Part shown: in pieces, positions 7,917-15,973 of the stretch
Layout of the letters: each line of letters opens with the position of its first letter
Position numbering within the stretch: the first letter of the stretch is position 1
From: an uncultured Opitutales bacterium
Lineage (GTDB): Bacteria; Verrucomicrobiota; Verrucomicrobiia; Opitutales; Intestinicryptomonadaceae
Length of the DNA stretch: 29,039 nt
Direction: 5' to 3'
Assembly (NCBI GenBank): GCA_900552245.1
Contig: URYY01000011.1
Coordinates: forward strand, 1-29,039
Made by a program: the position numbers and the translations under genes
Notes under the pieces: generated by a model
Told to the model about the DNA's origin: nothing
What the model saw: the letters and a program-made list of their open reading frames with translations, nothing else
The model's database searches: none

Positions 7917-8852
7917 TTAAAAGAGATAACTTTGAGCTTCTAGAATGGACTTCATCTTTCGCTCTATTATTGTATCTTTATCGCTCATTTTGTCGCATAG
8001 CATGGGGCTATTCTCGTCGTAATTTCGAATTTTATTTTGTATAATGCAGTCTTTAAAGTTTGCGTAGCAATATTCGCAGGCGTGCAAGCATGTATTGTAT
8101 GCTCCTATATCTATGCTCTCTACGCATCCACATTCGCTTCTCTGGGTTTTGTCCTTCTTTACATTAATTTTTGCTTTAATTATTTTTTCGATTAGTTCGC
8201 GGTCTATGCAACTTGCATGTTTTATCCCGTATTTTTCCAAGTCAATATTTTCGGAGCAGGTCTTAATTTTAAATCCGTATGCCGATGCTATTAGTGCAAA
8301 ATTTTCGGCAAGTTTTAGTTTTGTCTCGGTATCAAGTTCCGCAATTGAATGTAGCGATAGGCGATTGGTAATTTTCCTATATAAATCTATAAAGCTTATG
8401 GTGCACTGCTTGGTGTAATTGCCCAATTTTTTTGATAGTTTTTCAAAATTTTTTATGTGGTAGTCCAAGCTGTATGTTTTATTTATGAGTATTGGGTCGT
8501 ACCTCCATATAACTCTTTCAGGGCCTATGGTATCGGAGAGACTCTTAAAGGTATCCAAAATGCTTTCATTTTTGGAGGGTAAATTTTTTTCAATATCTCT
8601 TGCGTAAGAAGTTAAAGTGAATTGAAAATAGTAGTTGTACTCTTTTAGCTGATTTAAAATCTTTAGCATTGGCTTTGGATTTTTTGTCCAAAACACAATG
8701 CAATCCACAAGCTCCGGAGAAAGCGATACCTTGCTTACTTGACGCGGGTTTATGGGGTTTCTGACGCACACATATCCGTCTCTTATTCTGTTTAATAGCC
8801 ACTTTGAATAAAATGCGGGAATGTCTGTCCGCCTACTTGCACTTATAATCAT
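7917..8852 (-). CDS. DUF1848 family protein with radical-SAM-like cysteine motif
   Basis: The start at 8852 gives 311 residues and the conserved opening MIISASRRTDIPAFYSKW of this family. The frame extends upstream to 8984, but that 44-residue extension does not look conserved. Further family traits are visible: VFWTKNPKPM near 54-62, YYFQFTLTSY near 74-83 and RVIWRYDPIL near 113-122. Near the C-terminus there is a cysteine cluster, C241-x-C243 followed by C255-x3-C259-x2-C262. The last part has the CxxxCxxC spacing of radical SAM [4Fe-4S] sites, although it sits at the C-terminal end rather than near the N-terminus. Function is unknown for the family. The gene stands alone with no clear ribosome site. 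Confidence 0.87.
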   Translation of the reverse strand: MIISASRRTDIPAFYSKWLLNRIRDGYVCVRNPINPRQVSKVSLSPELVDCIVFWTKNPKPMLKILNQLKEYNYYFQFTLTSYARDIEKNLPSKNESILDTFKSLSDTIGPERVIWRYDPILINKTYSLDYHIKNFEKLSKKLGNYTKQCTISFIDLYRKITNRLSLHSIAELDTETKLKLAENFALIASAYGFKIKTCSENIDLEKYGIKHASCIDRELIEKIIKAKINVKKDKTQRSECGCVESIDIGAYNTCLHACEYCYANFKDCIIQNKIRNYDENSPMLCDKMSDKDTIIERKMKSILEAQSYLF

Positions 8853-9230
8853 TTTCTTTTGATGATTACATGCTTTAGCTTTTTTTTGCAAGATGAGTAT
8901 TAAGTAAAACAGCGTAGGGCTTGTCTCAATTCCAGAGTCAAGTGCAAGTTGTATCGGCAATTTAGATTTTAGACGGGCGAGCAATATTGAGGTATTTCCT
9001 TTAATTTTCTAGGAATGTTTTAGCTTGAATTTGTCTGCGGCATTTGCGCTTGTCGTAGCGATGCTTCCTAACTTTCTCTCGCTCTTGCAAAAAAATCGGC
9101 TCGCCCTAAGTTAGGCGCGCCGATTTGAGGAAGGAAAGTTTTAAATTAAAAAATTTAAGTCCCTTTTTTGGTTTGATTTTCTTTTGAATTTTTCGCGCTG
9201 TAGATTCTAATCGCCCCGCTAAGTTTTAAT
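8853..9230. other. 378-bp intergenic region
   Basis: It contains the upstream region of the DUF1848 gene, the terminator at 9089-9126, and at 9161-9176 a 16-base sequence (CCCTTTTTTGGTTTGA) that recurs exactly at 15900-15915. No gene seen. Confidence 0.6.
9089..9126 (-). terminator. Intrinsic terminator downstream of the beta-helix gene
   Basis: On the minus strand a long hairpin (arms AAATCGGC and GCCGATTT, continued inward by CGCC/GGCG and CTAA/TTAG with one mismatch and one bulge) is followed by seven T's (A's at 9089-9095). It lies about 105 nt past the stop of the gene at 9231-11153. Confidence 0.8.
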
Positions 9231-11153
9231 CTATTTTCTGGGCCATACCTTGATTTTGTTTAAACCCGCCTTGAGGCCTTTTGAGAATGGCCCTACAAAG
9301 GAACTTTTGCCTCTCTTATTGCCAAAGTAGTCGGTGTCAAGCACAAGCTCAGAGCCGTCGGGATTTTCAAAGTATTCCTCGGATATGAAGGTCTCGCCAA
9401 GCTTTCCGCCCTCGACAGTCGGCGCTAAAAACTTTTCAAAGCCCTGCGGCAGATTGAAGCTAAGCCAGACTTCACCGCCCTTTTCTTCCAGCTTTAAGTC
9501 GGCATTAAATTCCTTGTTTGAAAACGAATTTTTCTCGCCGTCGGGCTGATTTGCGCGGTTTAGGTAGGCGTTAAAATCGAAGTTAAAGCGCCCCTTCTTG
9601 CCCTTGTAATAGGATAGCCCGTAGAGCTCCAAATTCGGAACTTCATTATTCTTTAAAGTGGCGGTAAAGAGGTTATTGAAGTAGCGGTTGTCGTCAACGC
9701 ACACGGAAACTCCCTTTATGCGCGTGGAGTGCGCGAAGTGGTAGGGCGTGTATCTGCCGTCGAAGAAGTGCCTGAACATTCCGTCGAAGAGGTTGTTTAC
9801 GTAGAGTCCGCCGCCGCTAAATACGTACACGCCTATGCGCGACAAAAATATGTTGTTATCGAGCGTAAAGGGTCCGTGGCTTACCTCCACATGGACGTCG
9901 TCTGTGGTGTTGCCATAGAGAAGGTTTTGTGTTACGCGCGTTCCCTGCGTCATCCAGTCTAGCCATATGCCCCTGCCGCAATTTTCTATGCGGTTTCGCC
10001 TTATGATTGTATCAATTGCTGCGTGGAACTTTATGCCGCCTATTTCCGCGCCGTCGAATTGACGCTTTGTCCAGATGTCGTGTATGTAGTTATCTTCAAT
10101 AATGCTGAAGGCCGCGCCCTGACTGCCGCACATGCCCGTTTGCTCGCAGTTGTAGATTTCGTTATTCCTAACTATGTGCGAGCCTATTTTATCTTTGCTC
10201 CAGCCGCGCTCCAGCGCCGCGAACGTGGCCTCTATGTAGTGCACCGAGCCGTCTTTTTCGGGCTTTTTTAGCCAGAGGTTGTGGCCGCTTAGGAGGTCCT
10301 TGCCCAGCGTTATGCCGCTGCACTTGCTGTCGTGGATTTTATTGTTTTCTATTATCCAGCCCTTGCTCCAGTTTGTAGAGACCATGCCGATTTGGTGCGC
10401 GGTGGGCGCCCCCCACTGGGTTGCGGCTTGGCTTATGTCGAAATTGCGTATGGTGATGTAATTTACGCCCTCTTTAGTCGGGTAAAAGCAGCTGAAGCGC
10501 GTAGAAATTTCAACAAGCTCTTTGTTTGGGTCGGCGCTTCCGAAATTTGCGTAAATCGTCGTATTTTCATCGTCGCTTTCCACAAACCAGCGCAGCTTTG
10601 AGCCTTCGGGGTCGCGCGGATTTACTTCTTGGTCGAGCGCCGTGAGCTTTTCGAGCTTATTTTTTTCGTAGAGCGATTTGCCGTTTAAGAATACTTCGCC
10701 CGTGTGGTGGGGCCTGCCTTTCATTCCGAACCAGTCGCCCTCAATTTCCGTCTTGTACGGATTGTGGGTGCCAAAAAATTTGTTGGGGATTACAACTTTC
10801 CAAGTTCCGTTTTCAAGTTTATGCCACCCCTTAATTATCTCCGAGCCCTTGAGTTGAACTTTCTTGCCCTTTTCGCCCTGATAGACTATGCGCGCAAGCT
10901 CGCTTTTACCGCCGTTTTTCGGGTCTATCATCTCGCGGTAAACGCCTTCGGCCACTGTTATAGTATCGCCCGCTTTTGCGATGTTTGCGGCGGCTTGAAT
11001 CGTCTTAAATGGCGCATTTTTTGAGCCGTCGTTTTTATCGCTTCCAAGTTTTTGATTTACAAAGTATTCCGCAGCAGTCAGCGAATTTAGTGCAAAATAA
11101 AGACCCGCCATAAAAAATATTTTGGCAGGTCTTAGTAATCTGGTGTCTAGCAT
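9231..11153 (-). CDS. Secreted right-handed beta-helix protein, probable polysaccharide-active enzyme
   Basis: The 640-residue protein starts after a clear GGAGG 7 nt upstream. It has a signal peptide (about 1-28, hydrophobic FFMAGLYFALNSLTA, likely cleavage before EYF). It then shows the typical opening of secreted beta-helix enzymes: YFVNQKLGSDKNDGSKNAPF, KTIQAAANIAKAGDTITVAEG and VYRE. The central part (about 225-480) has repeated short strands with Asn/Ile-rich turns such as IIENNKIHDSKCSGI, IVRNNEIYNC and IIRRNRIENCGRGIWLDWM, as in parallel beta-helices. Relatives include polysaccharide lyases and GH141-type glycosidases; which applies here cannot be told. It is monocistronic with its own terminator. 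It probably works outside the cytoplasm on a plant or host glycan. Confidence 0.85.
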   Translation of the reverse strand: MLDTRLLRPAKIFFMAGLYFALNSLTAAEYFVNQKLGSDKNDGSKNAPFKTIQAAANIAKAGDTITVAEGVYREMIDPKNGGKSELARIVYQGEKGKKVQLKGSEIIKGWHKLENGTWKVVIPNKFFGTHNPYKTEIEGDWFGMKGRPHHTGEVFLNGKSLYEKNKLEKLTALDQEVNPRDPEGSKLRWFVESDDENTTIYANFGSADPNKELVEISTRFSCFYPTKEGVNYITIRNFDISQAATQWGAPTAHQIGMVSTNWSKGWIIENNKIHDSKCSGITLGKDLLSGHNLWLKKPEKDGSVHYIEATFAALERGWSKDKIGSHIVRNNEIYNCEQTGMCGSQGAAFSIIEDNYIHDIWTKRQFDGAEIGGIKFHAAIDTIIRRNRIENCGRGIWLDWMTQGTRVTQNLLYGNTTDDVHVEVSHGPFTLDNNIFLSRIGVYVFSGGGLYVNNLFDGMFRHFFDGRYTPYHFAHSTRIKGVSVCVDDNRYFNNLFTATLKNNEVPNLELYGLSYYKGKKGRFNFDFNAYLNRANQPDGEKNSFSNKEFNADLKLEEKGGEVWLSFNLPQGFEKFLAPTVEGGKLGETFISEEYFENPDGSELVLDTDYFGNKRGKSSFVGPFSKGLKAGLNKIKVWPRK

Positions 11154-11353
11154 TGTATTTCCTCCGCAAGTTTGAAAGTTGTATCTGTTTTCAGAATCTA
11201 TCTTTAAAACTATTTTCAGAGAGTCAATACTTAACTAAACATAACTACATTTAAAAACTTGGCTCTTCGAGTCGTCTCTTTTGGATTAATGCATGCGGCT
11301 TTATGTTTTAACACACTTATCTGTGTGCTAAAAATCCGGCTGCAATCTCCGGC

Positions 11354-11845
11354 TCAATCCTCTTGAGGAGTTTTTAGCGTAAAGATTGAAAGTCCTGTAA
11401 AGAGCAGATTTATACCAACAAGCATTCCGATTATCCAGAGAGCCTCGGCTATGTTGGATAGGATTAGGATACCGAGAATTAATGTCACAATCGCGTTTAA
11501 AATTAGCATGGCCGATTTCCTTGCCTTGGCGGCATAGGCGAATGTGAAAATCCCTTGCACTACGAATATTGCGCCTATCGCAAGGCTTAGCGCGACTGTC
11601 CCCTCAAGCGGATTTGCAATCATAAAGAATCCCGCAAGCGCGTAGAGCAAAGCCAGCGCGAAATACAGGGCCTTGTCCCAGCCGGTTTTGCCCTGCGGGC
11701 ATTGAAAGAGCCCAAAAAACGCCCCAACAAAGAGGCAGATTCCAACCACAATGTCCACGTATACTGACGCCGCAATCGGGTAAAGCAGGCAGAGCAAGCC
11801 CGCTATTGTTAGAATTACACCTATAAATTTACCGTTTTTTAACAT
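11354..11845 (-). CDS. HdeD/DUF308 family small membrane protein
   Basis: The 163-residue protein is almost entirely hydrophobic, with about six predicted membrane segments (for example VILTIAGLLCLLYPIAASV, VVGICLFVGAFFGLF, ALYFALALLYALAGFFMI, AIGAIFVVQGIFTFAYAA, LILNAIVTLILGILILS, LWIIGMLVGINLLFTGL). The pattern G-x-L-x-L-L-x-P followed by I-x-x-G-I-x-x-x-x-G is typical of HdeD-like proteins. E. coli HdeD is linked to acid resistance, but most relatives are uncharacterised. A weak AAAGG ribosome site lies 7 nt before the ATG. It is divergent from purT with a 122-bp gap. The function here is unknown. Confidence 0.8.
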   Translation of the reverse strand: MLKNGKFIGVILTIAGLLCLLYPIAASVYVDIVVGICLFVGAFFGLFQCPQGKTGWDKALYFALALLYALAGFFMIANPLEGTVALSLAIGAIFVVQGIFTFAYAAKARKSAMLILNAIVTLILGILILSNIAEALWIIGMLVGINLLFTGLSIFTLKTPQED

Positions 11846-11931
11846 ATTTGCCTTTCAGTTACATTTGTAAATTCATCGTAAAACTAGTGCCCTCATAAAG
11901 CTTTTTTGCAAGAATTTATAAATATATAGAT

Positions 11932-11960
11932 TTGACTTTAATCGGGAATGATTGTTCATT
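11932..11960 (+). promoter_or_regulatory. purT: Candidate sigma-70-like promoter of purT
   Basis: TTGACT (11932-11937) and TTCATT (11955-11960) are separated by 17 bp. The -10 match is weak. If used, transcription would begin at about the purT ATG (11968), giving a leaderless or nearly leaderless mRNA, which fits the absence of a ribosome site there. Confidence 0.28.
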
Positions 11961-11967
11961 TTACAAT

Positions 11968-13152
11968 ATGGTAAAAATTGGAACGGTTTTTAAGAAGAGC
12001 GCCACAAAGGCCATGCTCTTGGGTTGCGGCGAACTCGGCAAGGAAGTCGCGATAGAACTGAAGCGCCTGGGCGTGGAAGTTGTTGGCGTAGATAAGTATA
12101 AAGACGCGCCCGCAATGCAGATTGCAGACCGCAGTTACGTAATTTCAATGCTCGATGCAGAAGCTTTGGAGCATGTAATACGAAAGGAAAATCCGAACCT
12201 CATAATTCCGGAAGTAGAGGCAATTGCAACCCAGAAGCTCTTGGAGCTTGAGGCGCAGGGCTTTAGGGTTATTCCCACCGCAAAGGCCGTTAACTTTACC
12301 ATGAACCGCGAAAATATAAGAAAGCTCGCGGCAGAGGAGCTCGGCATGAAGACCTCGCCCTACATGTTTGCCTCCAATAAGGAGGAATTTTTGCAGGCAG
12401 TTAAAAAGATAGGCATTCCCTGCGTAGTTAAGCCCATAATGAGCTCCTCGGGCCACGGACAGAGCACGATACGCTCCGAAAGCGACATAGAGCGCGCTTG
12501 GCAGTACTCGCAAAGCGGCGGCAGGGCGGGCGCCGGCAAGGTGATTGTCGAGGGCTTTATAGATTTTGACTACGAAATTACGCTTCTAACCGTTCGCCAC
12601 AGCGGCGGAACCTCTTACTGCCCGCCCGTCGGACACAAGCAGATTGACGGCGACTACCGCGAAAGCTGGCAGCCCGCTAAGATGAGCGAGCAAGCGATAA
12701 AAAAGGCGCAGGAGTACGCAAAGAAAATTACCGACGCCCTGGGCGGCTGGGGAATCTTTGGAGTGGAGCTTTTCATAAAGGGCGAGGAAGTCATATTTAG
12801 CGAAGTCTCGCCGCGCCCGCACGATACGGGCATGGTCACTATGATTTCACAAAACCTTTCGGAATTTGCGCTTCACGCGAGGGCGATTTTGGGAATACCC
12901 ATAAATAGCATAGAGTTCTACGGGCCTAGCGCCAGCAGGGCGGTGGTCTTGGAGGGCAACTTTAAGGAGGTCGAGTTCGGCGGAATAGACAAGGTCTTGA
13001 ACAGGCCGAAGGTTGACATGCGCATTTTCGGCAAGCCCGAAGTTAAGGACCACCGCAGAATGGCGGTGCTTTTGGCGAGGGCCGACAGTGTCGATGAGGC
13101 GCGGGAAGTCACAGCCCAAATGCTTTCCGACTTGGAAATTTCGGCAAGCTAG
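11968..13152 (+). CDS. purT: Formate-dependent phosphoribosylglycinamide formyltransferase (PurT)
   Basis: PurT makes formyl-GAR from GAR, formate and ATP in the third step of purine synthesis, without a folate cofactor. The protein matches the family end to end: MLLGCGELGKEVAIELKRLG at the N-terminus, then MNRENIRKLAAEELG, the ATP-grasp region with KPIMSSSGHGQS and GGRAGAGKVIVEGF, GHKQIDGDYRESWQP, and FSEVSPRPHDTGMVT. Starting at 11968 gives 394 residues, close to the 392 of E. coli PurT, and aligns the N-terminus with that protein. An in-frame upstream ATG-less extension to 11932 does not look conserved. No Shine-Dalgarno sequence is visible. It appears to be monocistronic; the next gene follows after 216 bp. 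Confidence 0.96.
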   Translation: MVKIGTVFKKSATKAMLLGCGELGKEVAIELKRLGVEVVGVDKYKDAPAMQIADRSYVISMLDAEALEHVIRKENPNLIIPEVEAIATQKLLELEAQGFRVIPTAKAVNFTMNRENIRKLAAEELGMKTSPYMFASNKEEFLQAVKKIGIPCVVKPIMSSSGHGQSTIRSESDIERAWQYSQSGGRAGAGKVIVEGFIDFDYEITLLTVRHSGGTSYCPPVGHKQIDGDYRESWQPAKMSEQAIKKAQEYAKKITDALGGWGIFGVELFIKGEEVIFSEVSPRPHDTGMVTMISQNLSEFALHARAILGIPINSIEFYGPSASRAVVLEGNFKEVEFGGIDKVLNRPKVDMRIFGKPEVKDHRRMAVLLARADSVDEAREVTAQMLSDLEISAS

Positions 13153-13368
13153 GGTTTGCAAGGCCGCGGATTTTTCGCCTCTTCATTGCCTTGGCTTTGC
13201 CAAAACTTTCGCATTTTCGGCGCCCGCTTGCCACTTGGCTTGGGCGCTTTGCGTTTTAGTTAAAAAGCGGAAAGCGCCTTGAGGGAGATTTCTATTTCTT
13301 GCGCAAGTTGCGCTTCTACGCTTCTAATTTGCACGATTTCAATTTTTAAAATTCCAAAGATAATTTTC

Positions 13369-15891
13369 ATGGAACTTGCCGTAGATAAGTTGCGAGAGCC
13401 AATAGTTGAGGCGCTTAAAAAAGGCGTCAAAAAGTTCGTATTTTCATCTCCAACGGGCTCGGGAAAATCGACTCGGCTTCCCGTAATTTTTGCCGACAAC
13501 ATAGAGGGCAGAATCTTAGTCTTGCAGCCGCGCAGGGTTGCGGCGCGAATGCTTGCAAAGTTTGTAGCAAATTCGGCAAATTCACAGGCGGGCGGCTACG
13601 CGGGCTGGCACATAAGAAGCGACAAAAATTTTGGCGACGCCACCAAGATAGTATTTCTAACCGAGGGCATACTTGCGCGCATGATACTTGCCGACCCCTA
13701 TCTAAAGGGCGTAGGCGCCATAATTTTTGACGAATTTCACGAGCGAAACATATTTAGCGACATCTCCCTTGCCCTCGCTTTAAAAACTCTCGCAAGCAAG
13801 CGCCCCGACATAGTTTTGGCGGTTTGCTCGGCGTCGATAGACACGGATTTAATTTTAAAAAGCCTAGGCGAAAATTCGCTTAAGCTAAGTTGCGAAAGCC
13901 GCGCCTACCCGATAGATATTGAATACGCCCCCATGCGCGGGCAAAACGAGCGCATTTGGGACAAGGCTGCAGCGGAATTTAGAAGAGTTGCGCGCACTTT
14001 GCCGGAGGGAAATATTCTGATTTTTATGCCCGGTGCCTACGAAATTTCGCGCACAATTTCCGCAATTTTAAAGACGCCCGAGGCCTCTAAATTTGATGTT
14101 CTGCCCCTTCACGGCGGCTTGAGTTCAGCTATGCAAGATAGGGTCTTGGAGGATAGCGGCAAGCGCAAGGTGATAGTTGCTACAAATATCGCCGAGACAT
14201 CTCTTACTATAGAGGGCGTAAATTGCGTGATAGATTCCGGTCTTGCGAAAGTCGCGCGCTACGACAAAGTCCGCGCGGTAAACACTTTATTTTCTGAGCG
14301 CATAAGCTACGCTAGCGCCCTTCAGCGGGCGGGGCGAGCGGGCAGGACGAGCAGGGGTCTTTGCGTGCGCCTCTGGAGACAGTCGGAAGAGTCCGACTTC
14401 GAAAAGTTCTTAACGCCGGAAATTTTGCGCTTAGATTTAAGCCAGATAATTCTTTGGTTAAAGAGCGCGGGGTTGGAGCTAAGCGGGCTTCCGCTAATAG
14501 ATATTCCGGATGCGGACTCGCAAAATAAGGCGATAGAAATTTTAAAGAATCTGGGCGCCTTGGATAAATTTGGAAACATTACCGCAGAGGGCGTGAGAAT
14601 GTCGCGCCTGCCGGCTGAACCGCGCTACGCCAAGATGCTCTTGGAGGGGGCGCGGCTAAATTGCCTGAATTTGGCCGCAATGTGCGCGGCGGCCTCCGAG
14701 CTAAAAATAAAGCTCGATTTAAAGGACGAGCGCGACGCCTTTGAGCGCGACGAAATTACGGCCGACGCCGAAAGCGAGATGATGGAAATCATAAAGCTTT
14801 GCGAATTTGCCCGCGAAAACCGCTTTGACGAGGGGCTTTGCAGGCGCCTTGGCATACACTCTGCAAACGCCCGCACCGCCTTCGAGCGCGCCCGCGAGCT
14901 AAAAAGGCAGATAAACGTAGATAGCTTGGATTGCGAAAAGGACGAGCAAAAGATGCTCTCAAAGGCAATATTGAGCGCATTTTCCGACAGGCTCTGTTCG
15001 CGGCCAAACGAGGGGACGAGCGCCTGCGCACTTGTCGGGGGCAAGCGCGCCCAGATTAGAAAGGGCTCAAAGCGCTTTGCCTCAAAGTTGTTTGTAGCTC
15101 TTGAGCTTGAAGAGCAGAGCTTGGCGGCGGGGGCTTCAATTATGGCTTCAATGCTATGTCCCGTGCAAATTGAAGATTTAAAGGAGCTCTTTGCGGAGGA
15201 TTTTTCGGAGACTAGCGAAGTGTTTTTCGAGCAAAATTTAAAGCGCGTGATGCGCAAGCGCTGCGTTAAATTTCGCGATTTAATTTTGGAGGAAAGCTGC
15301 CGCGACGACGCCACGAAAGAGGAGACCGCGCAGGTTTTAAGCGGCTTGGTTCTCTCGAAAAAAGTTCAGTTTAAAAATTGGGGCGAGGAGGAGGAGTCTT
15401 TCATAAGGCGCGTAAACTTCGTCGCAAAGAACGCGCCCGAAAGCGGAATTTCGGCTATAGACGAGGAGGCGCTAAAGCTCATATTCGAGCAGCTTGCTCT
15501 CGAGAGCAATTCCTATTCGGAGCTAAAAAACGCAAACGTAATGCGCGCGTTGCGCGCGTGGCTTTCGCGCGAGCAGCTTGCGCTTTTGGACTACTTGGCG
15601 CCGCGTTTTGTAGAATTTAAGACTAGGCGAAAGCCCGTTGAGATACGCTACGAGGCCGACTTAAAGCGCGCGGTAATCTCCTCAAAGTTCTCGGACTTCT
15701 TCGATTTTGACGAGCGGAAAGTAAAGATTTGCGAGGGCAAGGTAGCGCCCGTATTCGAGCTTTTGGCGCCCAATGGACGCCCCGTTCAGCTTACGCAAAA
15801 CTTGGGCGAATTTTGGAAAACCTCGTGGCCCGCCATAGAAAAGGAACTTAAGAGCCGCTATCCAAAGCATTTCAAAAATAGGAAAATATAG
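13369..15891 (+). CDS. hrpB: ATP-dependent RNA helicase HrpB (DEAH/RHA family)
   Basis: The 840-residue protein has the full helicase core of the DEAH/RHA group. Walker A is PTGSGKST at 28-35, followed by LQPRRVAARM. Motif II is DEFHERN at 121-127, with the DEFH variant usual for HrpB, then CSASID as motif III. Motifs V and VI are ATNIAETSLTIEGVNCVIDSG-like and QRAGRAGR. The C-terminal third contains the HrpB-specific region and ends RYPKHF, as HrpB proteins do. The start at 13369 is chosen because homology begins there; the open frame extends to 13279 but upstream residues look unrelated. No ribosome site is visible. HrpB's cellular role is poorly defined. It is followed after 82 bp by a plus-strand gene. 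Confidence 0.95.
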   Translation: MELAVDKLREPIVEALKKGVKKFVFSSPTGSGKSTRLPVIFADNIEGRILVLQPRRVAARMLAKFVANSANSQAGGYAGWHIRSDKNFGDATKIVFLTEGILARMILADPYLKGVGAIIFDEFHERNIFSDISLALALKTLASKRPDIVLAVCSASIDTDLILKSLGENSLKLSCESRAYPIDIEYAPMRGQNERIWDKAAAEFRRVARTLPEGNILIFMPGAYEISRTISAILKTPEASKFDVLPLHGGLSSAMQDRVLEDSGKRKVIVATNIAETSLTIEGVNCVIDSGLAKVARYDKVRAVNTLFSERISYASALQRAGRAGRTSRGLCVRLWRQSEESDFEKFLTPEILRLDLSQIILWLKSAGLELSGLPLIDIPDADSQNKAIEILKNLGALDKFGNITAEGVRMSRLPAEPRYAKMLLEGARLNCLNLAAMCAAASELKIKLDLKDERDAFERDEITADAESEMMEIIKLCEFARENRFDEGLCRRLGIHSANARTAFERARELKRQINVDSLDCEKDEQKMLSKAILSAFSDRLCSRPNEGTSACALVGGKRAQIRKGSKRFASKLFVALELEEQSLAAGASIMASMLCPVQIEDLKELFAEDFSETSEVFFEQNLKRVMRKRCVKFRDLILEESCRDDATKEETAQVLSGLVLSKKVQFKNWGEEEESFIRRVNFVAKNAPESGISAIDEEALKLIFEQLALESNSYSELKNANVMRALRAWLSREQLALLDYLAPRFVEFKTRRKPVEIRYEADLKRAVISSKFSDFFDFDERKVKICEGKVAPVFELLAPNGRPVQLTQNLGEFWKTSWPAIEKELKSRYPKHFKNRKI

Positions 15892-15973
15892 CATACAGCC
15901 CCTTTTTTGGTTTGACAAAGCTTGAAAAACTGCTAGGGCTAGACACTTCAATACTGTTTTATAACGCAAGAAG

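Noticed and set aside
13230..13286. Hairpin-like sequence after purT (GCGCTTT...AAAGCGC)
   Set aside because: The stem has mismatches and no T-run on either strand, so I do not call it a terminator.
14625..15314. Minus-strand open frame (229 codons) inside hrpB
   Set aside because: It is antisense to a clear HrpB coding region and has a Ser/Arg-rich low-complexity composition typical of a shadow frame.
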